Below, piece after piece: positions 35,382-44,482 of a stretch of 64,000 nucleotides of DNA. A model generated the notes under the pieces. The model searched no databases, was not told the DNA's origin, and saw only the letters and a program-made list of their open reading frames with translations. This DNA comes from Mucilaginibacter sp. JRF (GTDB taxonomy: Bacteria > Bacteroidota > Bacteroidia > Sphingobacteriales > Sphingobacteriaceae). The position numbers and the translations under genes are program-made. Positions within the stretch are counted from its first letter, which is position 1. Each line of letters begins with the position of its first letter. The stretch lies in NCBI RefSeq assembly GCF_015223065.1, contig NZ_JADFBY010000003.1:124001-188000 (forward strand), given 5' to 3'.

Positions 35382-36929
35382 ATGCCAAACAAAACCATCT
35401 CACTTTTAAAATTACTGTTCGCCATTTTTATATTAACAGTGATAATTAAACCGGCCTCCGCGCAAATAATAAAGAATTTTGACAGCAAGGGTCGCCAGCT
35501 TATCCGTTTCAGTACCACCGGCGATGCCGTTGACGCGCACGATGGAGAAATAGCTTATTTTGACGGGCAGTATTTCCTGTACGGCACCAGTTACGATTGC
35601 GGCTTTCAATGGGGCAACAAGGGCGCGCCATTTTGCGGCTTCAAGGTATACTCATCAACCGATATGAATAACTGGACCGACCGTGGTTATTTATTCAATG
35701 CCAAAACCGAGGTATGGCAATCGCGCTGCGATGGTAAAACATATGGCTGTTTCAGGCCGCATGTGGTTTATAACAAGCGTACCAAATTATACGTATTGTG
35801 GATAAACGTTTATGATAACGTGGTTGGCTACCGTGTATTTACCAGCAAAACCCCGGTGGGCCCTTTCACCGAAGTAGCCGAGCCTAAACTGGCCGTTAAC
35901 AGCACCATGCCTGCCGCCGGCTTAAACAATGGCGACCATGATACTTTTATTGATGACGACGGCACCGCCTACCTTGCCTACACCGACTGGCGTACCGATG
36001 GCACCATTGTGATAGAAAAGCTGAGCGATGATTACCTGACCGGTACCGGCGAACACATAAAGGCCGTTACCAAAGGTCGCACCGAAGCCCCGGGCATGTT
36101 TAAACGCAAGGGCACTTACTACATAGTATACTCCGACCCGAATTGTGGCTATTGCTCGGGCACGGGTACTTCATATAAAACGGCAAAATCTCCGCTGGGG
36201 CCTTGGTCTGAGGGGATCAAGATCAGCGATAATTCATGCGGCGGGCAGCCATCATTTGTATCAACCATCAAAATAAATTCCGAAACGGTTTACCTGTATG
36301 GCAGCGACCTGTGGAACAATGCCGCCAAAAACGAGGCGCTTGCCAATTACTACTGGGCACCCCTAAGCTTTACCGATGATGGCGCTATTAAGCCACTAAA
36401 TTGCCTGGAAACTTACGCGTACCCAAGACCGGTAAACGGCAAGGGCAAGCTGATTGTTCGTGGTAGCAGATCGGGTAGCGAGAGTTATAGCCTGACTTGT
36501 GATATAGCAGGCGTAAAGCAACGCGCTCAGAGATTCAAAGCATATTGGGCTGGCACATTAACACGCCTAACGGTAATTGCCTTTAAAAACAACAATCCTG
36601 ATGCTGACCTGAATTTATCTGTTTACAAAGCGGATAAAGATGGCCATCCAAGCGGAGATGCATTATTTACCAAAGCACTAAAAGATGGCGACATTGGCTG
36701 GTCGGCTAAACGGATCGTTGTAAATCCCAATATTAAGGTTGCCAGGAATTCAAAGCTGGTTATTGTGTTAAGCTCGGCCGCAACAACGGGTTGTTATGGA
36801 GTAGCATTGGGCGACATGGTTAACCTGCCCGGTGCCAACCCGGCCATCAGCACTGATGGCGGCAAATCCTTTACTGATGATAGCCATACCCTCAAGTTTG
36901 AGGCATTTGTAAAAGCAGGCTCACGCTAA
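35382..36929 (+). CDS. Secreted glycoside hydrolase family 43 (arabinosidase/xylosidase type)
   Basis: 515 residues with a signal peptide (1-27, KPASAQ). The five-bladed propeller carries the GH43 acids: VDAHDGEIAYFDG (general base Asp), DHDTFIDDDGTAYLAYTD (pKa-modulating Asp) and GRTEAPGMFKRKG (acid Glu). A C-terminal beta-sandwich of about 130 residues (LTRLTVIAFKNNNPD onward) may bind carbohydrate. Many Cys in the catalytic half suggest disulfides. It should cut arabino- or xylo-oligosaccharides outside the cytoplasm. Confidence 0.88.
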   Translation: MPNKTISLLKLLFAIFILTVIIKPASAQIIKNFDSKGRQLIRFSTTGDAVDAHDGEIAYFDGQYFLYGTSYDCGFQWGNKGAPFCGFKVYSSTDMNNWTDRGYLFNAKTEVWQSRCDGKTYGCFRPHVVYNKRTKLYVLWINVYDNVVGYRVFTSKTPVGPFTEVAEPKLAVNSTMPAAGLNNGDHDTFIDDDGTAYLAYTDWRTDGTIVIEKLSDDYLTGTGEHIKAVTKGRTEAPGMFKRKGTYYIVYSDPNCGYCSGTGTSYKTAKSPLGPWSEGIKISDNSCGGQPSFVSTIKINSETVYLYGSDLWNNAAKNEALANYYWAPLSFTDDGAIKPLNCLETYAYPRPVNGKGKLIVRGSRSGSESYSLTCDIAGVKQRAQRFKAYWAGTLTRLTVIAFKNNNPDADLNLSVYKADKDGHPSGDALFTKALKDGDIGWSAKRIVVNPNIKVARNSKLVIVLSSAATTGCYGVALGDMVNLPGANPAISTDGGKSFTDDSHTLKFEAFVKAGSR

Positions 36930-37019
36930 TACATTTTGCCTTATCGGGCTATTGCTGCTGATGCGTAGGGCAACTTAAACTTATATTGCTTACTTTAGCC
37001 GCTGCAAGTTCTTTACTTA

Positions 37020-37195
37020 TCTTCATCAAACCGGTACGGGTTTTACAAATGCTAAATTAATAGGGAACCGTGTGAAAATCACGGGCTGTCGCGCAACTGT
37101 AAGTAACGTTCAAAGGTTTTTGCCATACTATGCCCACTGCCATAAAGGCGGGAAGGGCGGCAAAAATGTTACAAGCCAGGAGACCTGCCTGTTAC
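37020..37195 (+). ncRNA. Cobalamin riboswitch
   Basis: The B12 box AGCCAGGAGACCTGCC is at 37174-37189. Upstream are AATAGGGAACCGTGTGAAAAT (near 37059), GGGCTGTCGCGCAACTGTAAG (near 37084) and GCCCACTGCC (near 37132), in the order of the AdoCbl/B12 class. It precedes metE, so B12 should shut off the B12-independent enzyme. Confidence 0.95.
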
Positions 37196-37331
37196 CGAAT
37201 TGACAATGCTTTCGCGATTTGAAGCAATTTGATCAGGTATTGATGTACATGTAAACAGCCCGCCTGTATTGGTTTGGCTCGCCCTGTACTGTCGTGCCCA
37301 TATCTCATTTCCTTTTTTTTCTTATCGTGAT

Positions 37332-37362
37332 CGCTTTGCGAAGCTGGGCTAAAGCGCTTTTA
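37332..37362 (+). terminator. Candidate expression-platform hairpin before metE
   Basis: CGCTTT (37332-37337) pairs with AAAGCG (37351-37356), followed by CTTTT. The 200 bases between the riboswitch core and the metE ATG otherwise show no gene; this hairpin is a weak candidate for the switch terminator. Confidence 0.35.
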
Positions 37363-37393
37363 ACAGATTTATTTAATTAATTTTTTAAAAGAC

Positions 37394-39706
37394 ATGCTAA
37401 CGCAAAATCTTGGCTACCCGCGAATTGGTAGCCGCCGTCAACTCAAAAAAGCCTGTGAGAATTACTGGGCCGGCAAAATCGACCTGAATGAATTGAACCA
37501 GGCCGCGAAAACTATCCGAGAGGATAACTGGCAAACCCAGCTGGATGCCGGTATCGACCTGGTACCTTGTAACGATTTTAGTTTGTACGATCAGGTACTG
37601 GATATGAGCCTGCTTTTGGGCGCAATACCCGAGCGCTTTGCCCCTGTACTTACCGAGGTTAAAACCAATACCGAAACCGACCTGTACTTTGCCATGGCTC
37701 GTGGTTACCAGCAAAACGGGCTGGATATTACCGCCCTTGAAATGACCAAGTGGTTTGATACCAATTATCATTACCTGGTACCGGAGTTTACACAGGCACA
37801 GGAGTTTCGTATATTTTCTGAAAAACTGTTTGCCGAGTATCAGCAAGCCCGCCAGTTTTTGGGCAGCAAGGCCAAGCCCGTATTGATAGGCCCCGTAACT
37901 TACCTGTTGTTAGGCAAGGAAAAAGGCAGCCGTTTTGAACGTATCGACCTCATTAAAAAACTGGCGCCTGTATATGTTGACATTATTAACCGCCTTAAGC
38001 AACAGGGTGCGGAGTGGGTACAGATAGATGAGCCGGTACTGGCGCTTGATCTGTCGGTAAAAGAAAAGGAAGCCATTGAGTATGCCTATAAATGGATAAG
38101 CAATCGCGTTAGCGGGGTAAACATACTGGTAGCAACTTACTTTGATGCCTTGCTTGATAATACTTCGCTGGCGGTAAACCTGCCGGTAGCCGCCCTCCAC
38201 GTTGATCTGGTACGCGCGCCGCAACAGCTGGATGCCGTATTAGCGCAACTGCCCGAACGCCTAAAACTATCGCTGGGTGTGGTTGATGGTCGCAACATCT
38301 GGAAAAATGATTACAAAACTTCGTTGGAACTGATAGAGAAGGCTACAGCGGCTATCGGTGCCGAGCGTATTATTATAACGCCATCGTGCTCACTGCTGCA
38401 TTCCCCGGTTGATCTCGACCTGGAAACAGAACTTGATTACGGTCTTAAAAACTGGATGAGTTTTGCCGGGCAGAAACTGAACGAGATCAAAGAACTTAAA
38501 GCCATAGCTACCGGTAACGATGATCAGCAATATCTGCAAGCCAACCAACAATCTATCGAGGCGCGGCGTTCATCAACACGTGTACACAAGCCTGTCGTAA
38601 AACAACGTATTGCCGGGCTAAGCGATGCCGACGATAAGCGCGTAAGCGAATTTACCACCCGTCAGCAATTACAGCATCAGCGTTTTAAACTACCCGCCTT
38701 CCCTACAACTACCATAGGCTCGTTCCCGCAAACCGAAGACATACGCCAGCTGCGTGCTAAATTTAAAAAACGCGAACTAAGCCATACCGAATATGAGCAA
38801 GCCATTGAAAAAGCCACTATTGATGCCATACGCTGGCAGGAAGAAATTGGCATTGATGTACTGGTACACGGCGAGTTTGAGCGTAACGACATGGTGGAAT
38901 ACTTCGGCGAGCAGTTAGATGGCTTTGCCTTTACCAAAAACGGTTGGGTACAAAGCTATGGCAGCCGCTGCGTTAAGCCCCCGGTAATTTATGGCGATGT
39001 TAGTCGCCCGGTGGATATGACGGTTAGGTGGAGCAGCTTTGCCGCCGCGCAAACTGATAAGCTAATGAAAGGCATGCTCACCGGCCCGGTGACGATACTG
39101 CAATGGTCGTTTGTGCGTGATGATCAGCCGCGTGAGGTTACTACCAACCAGATAGCCCTGGCTATACGCGATGAGGTGGTAGCATTGGAGCAAAACGGTA
39201 TCGGCATAATACAAATTGATGAACCGGCCATACGCGAGGGTTTACCGCTGCGCAAAGCCAACCGCGCCGCTTACCTTGATTGGGCGGTTAAGGCATTCCG
39301 TATATCGGCAAGTGGTGTGGCCGATGAAACGCAGATACATACCCACATGTGCTATAGCGAATTTAATGATATTATTGAACACATTGCCGCTATGGATGCC
39401 GATGTGATCACCATTGAAACCTCACGCTCGCAAATGGAACTGTTGGAAGCATTCGCCAACTTTAAGTACCCTAATGAGATAGGCCCTGGTGTATACGATA
39501 TACATTCGCCACGTGTACCTACCACGGCCGAAATGGTTGCCCTGCTTGAAAAAGCCGCCGAGCTGTTACCCGCACGAAACCTTTGGGTTAACCCCGATTG
39601 CGGCCTGAAAACCCGCAAATGGCCCGAAACCAAAACGGCCCTGCAAAACATGGTAGCCTCCGCTCAGGAAGCCCGGCAAAAGGTTAATGCCGAAACAATA
39701 GCTTAA
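37394..39706 (+). CDS. metE: Cobalamin-independent methionine synthase
   Basis: 770 residues, full length. N-terminal half begins LGYPRIGSRRQLKKACENYW. The C-terminal catalytic half has TTTIGSFPQT, the zinc ligands in THMCYSEF (His, Cys), ITIETSRSQMELL and NPDCGLKTR (Cys). It transfers a methyl group from methyltetrahydrofolate polyglutamate to homocysteine. Controlled by the upstream cobalamin riboswitch, which implies that the genome also has a B12-dependent MetH. Terminator follows. Confidence 0.98.
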   Translation: MLTQNLGYPRIGSRRQLKKACENYWAGKIDLNELNQAAKTIREDNWQTQLDAGIDLVPCNDFSLYDQVLDMSLLLGAIPERFAPVLTEVKTNTETDLYFAMARGYQQNGLDITALEMTKWFDTNYHYLVPEFTQAQEFRIFSEKLFAEYQQARQFLGSKAKPVLIGPVTYLLLGKEKGSRFERIDLIKKLAPVYVDIINRLKQQGAEWVQIDEPVLALDLSVKEKEAIEYAYKWISNRVSGVNILVATYFDALLDNTSLAVNLPVAALHVDLVRAPQQLDAVLAQLPERLKLSLGVVDGRNIWKNDYKTSLELIEKATAAIGAERIIITPSCSLLHSPVDLDLETELDYGLKNWMSFAGQKLNEIKELKAIATGNDDQQYLQANQQSIEARRSSTRVHKPVVKQRIAGLSDADDKRVSEFTTRQQLQHQRFKLPAFPTTTIGSFPQTEDIRQLRAKFKKRELSHTEYEQAIEKATIDAIRWQEEIGIDVLVHGEFERNDMVEYFGEQLDGFAFTKNGWVQSYGSRCVKPPVIYGDVSRPVDMTVRWSSFAAAQTDKLMKGMLTGPVTILQWSFVRDDQPREVTTNQIALAIRDEVVALEQNGIGIIQIDEPAIREGLPLRKANRAAYLDWAVKAFRISASGVADETQIHTHMCYSEFNDIIEHIAAMDADVITIETSRSQMELLEAFANFKYPNEIGPGVYDIHSPRVPTTAEMVALLEKAAELLPARNLWVNPDCGLKTRKWPETKTALQNMVASAQEARQKVNAETIA

Positions 39707-39715
39707 ATTACATAC

Positions 39716-39748
39716 ACGGTGCGGGAAATTTTCTCGCACCGTTTTTTC
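39716..39748 (+). terminator. Terminator after metE
   Basis: 11-bp stem 39716-39726 with 39732-39742 (one G-U) followed by six T. Confidence 0.85.
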
Positions 39749-40051
39749 TTTATAGCCCATTATCCGCAGGTATTTCACAGTTATAGGTACAAATTATGGG
39801 CATTAATGGTACTGAATTTGCATTTTACCAATCAACGCAAATAGCGGTTAATTAATACTTAATATTTAAAGCGCACATAAAAGGTGATTGCGAACCTGTT
39901 TTAGCAGGCAGAGTAACATTTATAAGCCTTTGTTGTGGCTCTACAATATGGGGTACTGTGTAATTTTTTCCCTGTTTTGGGTAAAAATATACTTAGCTGA
40001 TAATTGCGCACTCTAATAACGAATTACAACTATTGAATATCTGAGCCTGAA
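39749..40051. other. Intergenic region before the esterase/barrel cluster
   Basis: About 300 bases with AT-rich stretches and no open frame, RNA fold or repeat recognised. It must hold the promoter for the cluster, but no convincing TAnnTTTG at a standard distance was seen. Confidence 0.4.
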
Positions 40052-41398
40052 ATGAATAAATTTTTAGCTTTTATTTTTGCTTTGTGCATCAGCGCGACCA
40101 TACCTGCGCAGGCATTTTGCCAAACCGATGGGCACGAAGAATCAGGCGAGGAAGAAGGCGAAGTATTTTTGGATATCAAGCCTAAGATAAAAACCGCGGT
40201 ATTCAATGATCCGGCTGAAATAGCCTACGATATAAAAGTAAAAAGCACCTACAAACAAGTACAGGAAGGCCAGGTAAGCTACGAGCTTAAAACCGATTAT
40301 GGCAAGCATGTTTTTACCGATTCTGTTAAAGTAAAAATAGGCGCCGGTGGCAGCAAAAAACTCAGCTTTAATATTCCCGCCAAAACACCCGGCTTTTACG
40401 AGCTGAGCTTCCGTTTCAATCTTTCGTTTTATGATGATACCGTGCGCCGGGTATTCGGTGTAAAGCCCGATCAGATAGTAACGGAGAATAACCGCCCTGC
40501 TGATTTTGTATCATTCTGGCAAAAAACCCGCGATTCGCTGAGCAAGATCGTCCCAAAATATCGTGTATTGGAGCGTAAGGATCTATCGACCCCGAAGATC
40601 ACCGTGTACCTGGTTGAAATGCGATCGTGGAACAACGCGCTGATACGCGGCTGGCTTACCATGCCTAAAAATCGCCCTAAAAAATTGCCTGTACGCTACC
40701 GTGTGCCGGGTTACCTGGTAACTATGGAGCCAAGCATGATGGAGGATGACTTTGCTGTATTCTCAATAAACGTGCGCGGCAACGGCAACAGCAAGGATGC
40801 CATTAACACCAAGGGCATACAATACAACCTGTACAACATTGGCGATCGTAACAGCTACGTATACCGCGCGGTATATATGGATTGCCTGCGTGGTGTCGAC
40901 TTCATTGCATCGCATGCTGATATGGGTTTGGATACCTCGCGCATCTCTATTGACGGTGGTAGCCAGGGCGGCGCTTTAGCTGTAGTTACAGCCGCTTTAG
41001 ATAAACGTATAAAGCTGGTTACTACCGAAGTGCCACTGTATAGCGATATACATAACGCGGTGCGCATATCAAAAACCATGCATCCTAACGTGCAAACCCC
41101 GGTTTGGTTCATGAATAATTATGTAGGCCAAAAAACAGGTTTTACCGAGCAGCGGCTATTCAAAACCTGGGATTATTTTGATCCGCTGAACTTTGCGCCG
41201 ATGGTGCGTTGCCCGGTGCTGATGGGTATTGGTTTGCTGGATGAGCTTTGTCCGCCAAGTTGCAGTATTGCCATGTACAACAAGCTGGGCACACAAAAAA
41301 AGGAGCTTTGGATAACCCCCGACAAAGGCCACGAGGTTGACGGTAATTACTACCGTTTTCAATACCAATGGCTGCGCGAATATTTTTTACTGCCATAA
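40052..41398 (+). CDS. Secreted AXE1-like alpha/beta-hydrolase (esterase A)
   Basis: 448 residues. Signal peptide (1-24), an acidic linker (EESGEEEGE), an Ig-like beta domain (about 45-150), then an acetyl-xylan-esterase/cephalosporin-deacetylase domain. Catalytic triad by eye: S304 in DGGSQGGAL, D397 in LLDELCPP, H427 in KGHEVDG. The product of 43103-44446 has the same architecture. It starts a five-gene run with gaps of 14, 15, 1 and 36 bases, so it is probably an operon. It may remove acetyl groups from a polysaccharide. Confidence 0.85.
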   Translation: MNKFLAFIFALCISATIPAQAFCQTDGHEESGEEEGEVFLDIKPKIKTAVFNDPAEIAYDIKVKSTYKQVQEGQVSYELKTDYGKHVFTDSVKVKIGAGGSKKLSFNIPAKTPGFYELSFRFNLSFYDDTVRRVFGVKPDQIVTENNRPADFVSFWQKTRDSLSKIVPKYRVLERKDLSTPKITVYLVEMRSWNNALIRGWLTMPKNRPKKLPVRYRVPGYLVTMEPSMMEDDFAVFSINVRGNGNSKDAINTKGIQYNLYNIGDRNSYVYRAVYMDCLRGVDFIASHADMGLDTSRISIDGGSQGGALAVVTAALDKRIKLVTTEVPLYSDIHNAVRISKTMHPNVQTPVWFMNNYVGQKTGFTEQRLFKTWDYFDPLNFAPMVRCPVLMGIGLLDELCPPSCSIAMYNKLGTQKKELWITPDKGHEVDGNYYRFQYQWLREYFLLP

Positions 41399-41412
41399 CA
41401 CCTGAACCATAA

Positions 41413-42264
41413 ATGAGAGTTAATATACACATACTTTTAAGCGCGTTGCTTGTAACACTGGTGCAGGCCATCCCGGCGAGGGCGGGCTGGCCGGTGGGCA
41501 AAAGGCATTACGTAATATCAACCACAATATCGTTCTACAAGGCTGATAAGGGCTGGAACAACGCGGGTAAGCTTGAAAATATTGATGGCAGCTTTCAGGC
41601 GCAATCATTGGGTGTGTATGCCGCTTACGGCCTTAACCGGGGATTGGATCTGATAGTCACCCTGCCTGCATCGTACCAAACCACCACCAACCAATACGGC
41701 ACCTTTCATCAAAGTGGCGCCGGCGACTTGCAACTGGGTTTGAGCGGTGTGCTTAAGCATTTTAATTATGCCAACTACATTACTTTGTATGTGGGCGGCG
41801 TGGCTCCTTTATATAAAAACTCTGATGTAAAAACCTTTGGCTTAGGAAATACCGGCATGATAGCCAAACTATCAAACTCGGGGCCATTGGGTAAAAAAAC
41901 TTATTACAATGTTGATTTGGGTGGCGGGCAATACTTTGGCAACAATGCCCCGCGCCAGTTAACCTGGGATGGCCTGCTGGGTTTTAAACTTGATGATGTA
42001 AACCAGCTGAACTTTGGTTACGGCGGCATCTACTCGCAAAGCGATGATAAGGGGCTTACCCTTAACGCATTTGCCGCTCGCAATTACGCTTACCAGCGGG
42101 TTACAGCGGGTTATGGCCATTCGTTCTCAAAACGCTTCACCATGAATTTAAGTGGCTTTTATATAGTAACCGGCCGCAACACCGGGCAGGGTTACGGCGC
42201 TGCCTTGGCCGCCTCAATGAAGTTGCCTTACTACGGTAAACACCACGCAAACTATTTACGATAA
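41413..42264 (+). CDS. Outer-membrane-barrel-like protein B (phenol-degradation/MetA-like)
   Basis: 283 residues with a signal peptide (1-24) ending just before GWPVGKRHYVISTT. Alternating amphipathic strands with Gly/Tyr/Asn turns suggest a beta-barrel. Its N-terminus and repeat layout match the next gene (GWPV-K, then a Trp about 25 residues later and SLSLYG-type strands), so the two are paralogues. It may form an outer-membrane channel or an anchored barrel serving the flanking esterases. Confidence 0.7.
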   Translation: MRVNIHILLSALLVTLVQAIPARAGWPVGKRHYVISTTISFYKADKGWNNAGKLENIDGSFQAQSLGVYAAYGLNRGLDLIVTLPASYQTTTNQYGTFHQSGAGDLQLGLSGVLKHFNYANYITLYVGGVAPLYKNSDVKTFGLGNTGMIAKLSNSGPLGKKTYYNVDLGGGQYFGNNAPRQLTWDGLLGFKLDDVNQLNFGYGGIYSQSDDKGLTLNAFAARNYAYQRVTAGYGHSFSKRFTMNLSGFYIVTGRNTGQGYGAALAASMKLPYYGKHHANYLR

Positions 42265-42279
42265 CATTTTACATATAAC

Positions 42280-43101
42280 ATGAAGATACTTTACAAAATA
42301 GCCATAGCATTTATAGTAGCAGCATTACCCGGCACAGTGCTGGCCGGTGGCTGGCCGGTAAAAAAGGGTAACTACCTGGTATCGGTAACGGCAAGTTATT
42401 TCAGGGCATCGCAACTGTGGGATAAGAGCGGCAAGCTGGGCAGCTATGATCAGGGCGGATATTTCGAGTCGCGCTCGTTATCACTTTACGGCGAGTATGG
42501 CATCAGCCGCAGGCTTACCGGTGTGGTATCGTTACCCTACATCATCAACGAATTTAAGCAGCAGGATATGCCCTCGGTAACATCGCAAGGCCTGGGCGAT
42601 ATGGAGTTTGGCGTTCGTTACTATCTTACCAACATCAACTTTAAATATTACTTCGCTATACAGGGCATGGCCATAGCGCCGCTTTATAGCAGCACCGGGC
42701 TGGGCTTTTCATCAGGCGGTGCCGAGGTTAGGGCCATAGGTTCGGGCAGCGGGAAGATCGGCTCAAAGAATTATTATATCAATGCCGAGGTGGGCGGTCG
42801 CCAGTATTTTCAAAACGCCGGCCCATTCCAGGTACGCTACACCGGTGCTTTCGGCCTTAATTTTGATAAACATAACCAGGTAGCGGTAGGCGTATCGGGT
42901 AATTACTCAACCAGTATCAACAAAACACTGGATCAAAACCTGGTGCTGAACAAAGATTTTTCGTACACGCAAGGTTCGTTCAGCTATGCCTATATCGTTA
43001 ACCCTAAATTATCGTTCTTTGCGGGCGTTAATCAGTTTTTGCTTGGCCGTTCAACCGGTAAGGGCACTACGTTTTCGTTATCAGTAATTACTAAGTTTTA
43101 A
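42280..43101 (+). CDS. Outer-membrane-barrel-like protein B'
   Basis: 273 residues. Signal peptide (1-22, TVLAGG), then GWPVKKGNYLVSVTASYFRASQLWDKSGK, closely parallel to the preceding protein. Strand-turn repeats (YYFAIQGMAIAPLYSS, FGLNFDKHNQVAVGVSG) and a C-terminal Phe (FSLSVITKF) fit an outer-membrane barrel insertion signal. One base separates its stop from the next esterase gene, so translation is likely coupled. Confidence 0.72.
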   Translation: MKILYKIAIAFIVAALPGTVLAGGWPVKKGNYLVSVTASYFRASQLWDKSGKLGSYDQGGYFESRSLSLYGEYGISRRLTGVVSLPYIINEFKQQDMPSVTSQGLGDMEFGVRYYLTNINFKYYFAIQGMAIAPLYSSTGLGFSSGGAEVRAIGSGSGKIGSKNYYINAEVGGRQYFQNAGPFQVRYTGAFGLNFDKHNQVAVGVSGNYSTSINKTLDQNLVLNKDFSYTQGSFSYAYIVNPKLSFFAGVNQFLLGRSTGKGTTFSLSVITKF

Positions 43102-43102
43102 C

Positions 43103-44446
43103 ATGCACAAACTCAAAATACTTTTTACCGCCGTTTTAATGCTTGTGGCAACACAGGCCTTTTGCGCTGTAAACAGTTTTTTGCAGCAACAGCATGACGA
43201 AGAACAGGAAGGCCCCGAACAAGAGGGCGAGTTCACCTTTGAGGCATTACCTAAAAAGAAAGAAGGCCTTTTTCAGCCCGGCGACAAAATTGAGTACGAG
43301 CTAAAGATCCATAACTCATACAATGTAGTACAGGAGGGCACAGTAAGCTACCTGATCACCGATTTGAAGGATAAGGAGCTCGGCTCCAAATCAATGCCGG
43401 TTAAAATTGGCAAGCATGGCAACGGCAAGTATTCATTTACGCTGCCACAGCAAAAAGATCCGGGCTTTTACAAGGTAGCGTTCATGATCAATGTTACCGA
43501 GTATGATGATACCCTGCGCCGTGTTTTTGGCTTTAACGCCAAACAAATAAAATCGACAGCACAACGCCCCGTTGATTTTGACGATTTTTGGTCGGATGCG
43601 AGGGCGGAACTGAATGCCGTTAAGCCCAACTTTAAAATAACCGAGCAGCCTGCCATGGCACAGGGCGGTACCAATGTTTATTTGGTTGAGGCGCAATCAT
43701 TAGGCAACCTGAAGGTGCGTGGCTGGTTAACCATGCCTAAAAACCTTAAACCCGGTAAAAAACTACCGGTGTGGCTGGTATTACCGGGCTATGGCGGTAT
43801 TGGTGTTAAGCCCATCTTCGGTAATTCTGAACTGGCTATACTCTCTTTCAACGTACGCGGGCAGGGCAATAGCAGGGATATTGTACACCCTACCAAGGAT
43901 GGCTACCTGACAACTGACATCGAGAACAAAAAGAAATACATATACCGCGGCGCCATTATGGATTGCATACGCGCGGTTGATTTTATATGCTCAAGGCCTG
44001 AGCTGGACTCAACCAACATCATCTGCTCGGGCGGTAGTATGGGTGGGTATTTGAGCATAGTTACCTGTAGTTTGGATAAACGGGTTAAGTTATGCTCGGC
44101 CAATAACCCGGTTTTTTGCGATTTCAGGGCTTTACAAGGTAATCCCGATTGGCCAATGAGCGCCATTGTTACCTACAGCAAAAACAAATACATACCCATG
44201 AATAAGCTGCTGGATAATCTGGATTATTATGACCTGAAGAATTTTTCGGGAAAGCTGGATTGCAAGGCGCTGATCGGGGTGAGTTTGCTGGATAACCTGG
44301 CACCGCCATACAATGAATACACCATGCTCAACAATATAAAATCGAACCCTAAAGTGTTTGTTTATCCTGAGCTGGCGCATGAGGTACCCCCATCCCTATT
44401 TACTTATTTAAGTAGCTGGATGATGGATGAATTCGGAATTTTTTAA
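43103..44446 (+). CDS. Secreted AXE1-like alpha/beta-hydrolase (esterase A')
   Basis: 447 residues, paralogue of the product of 40052-41398. Signal peptide (1-21), acidic linker (EEQEGPEQEGE), Ig-like domain sharing the VQEG-VSY and PGFYK...YDDTLRRVFGF motifs, then the hydrolase with S312 (GGSMGGYL), D397 (LLDNLAPP) and H426 (LAHEVPP). The triad is intact. Divergence in the substrate-side loops suggests a different ester specificity from the first copy. Confidence 0.85.
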   Translation: MHKLKILFTAVLMLVATQAFCAVNSFLQQQHDEEQEGPEQEGEFTFEALPKKKEGLFQPGDKIEYELKIHNSYNVVQEGTVSYLITDLKDKELGSKSMPVKIGKHGNGKYSFTLPQQKDPGFYKVAFMINVTEYDDTLRRVFGFNAKQIKSTAQRPVDFDDFWSDARAELNAVKPNFKITEQPAMAQGGTNVYLVEAQSLGNLKVRGWLTMPKNLKPGKKLPVWLVLPGYGGIGVKPIFGNSELAILSFNVRGQGNSRDIVHPTKDGYLTTDIENKKKYIYRGAIMDCIRAVDFICSRPELDSTNIICSGGSMGGYLSIVTCSLDKRVKLCSANNPVFCDFRALQGNPDWPMSAIVTYSKNKYIPMNKLLDNLDYYDLKNFSGKLDCKALIGVSLLDNLAPPYNEYTMLNNIKSNPKVFVYPELAHEVPPSLFTYLSSWMMDEFGIF

Positions 44447-44482
44447 GACTATTGTATCACCTAAACAGGTTTTGCATTATAT

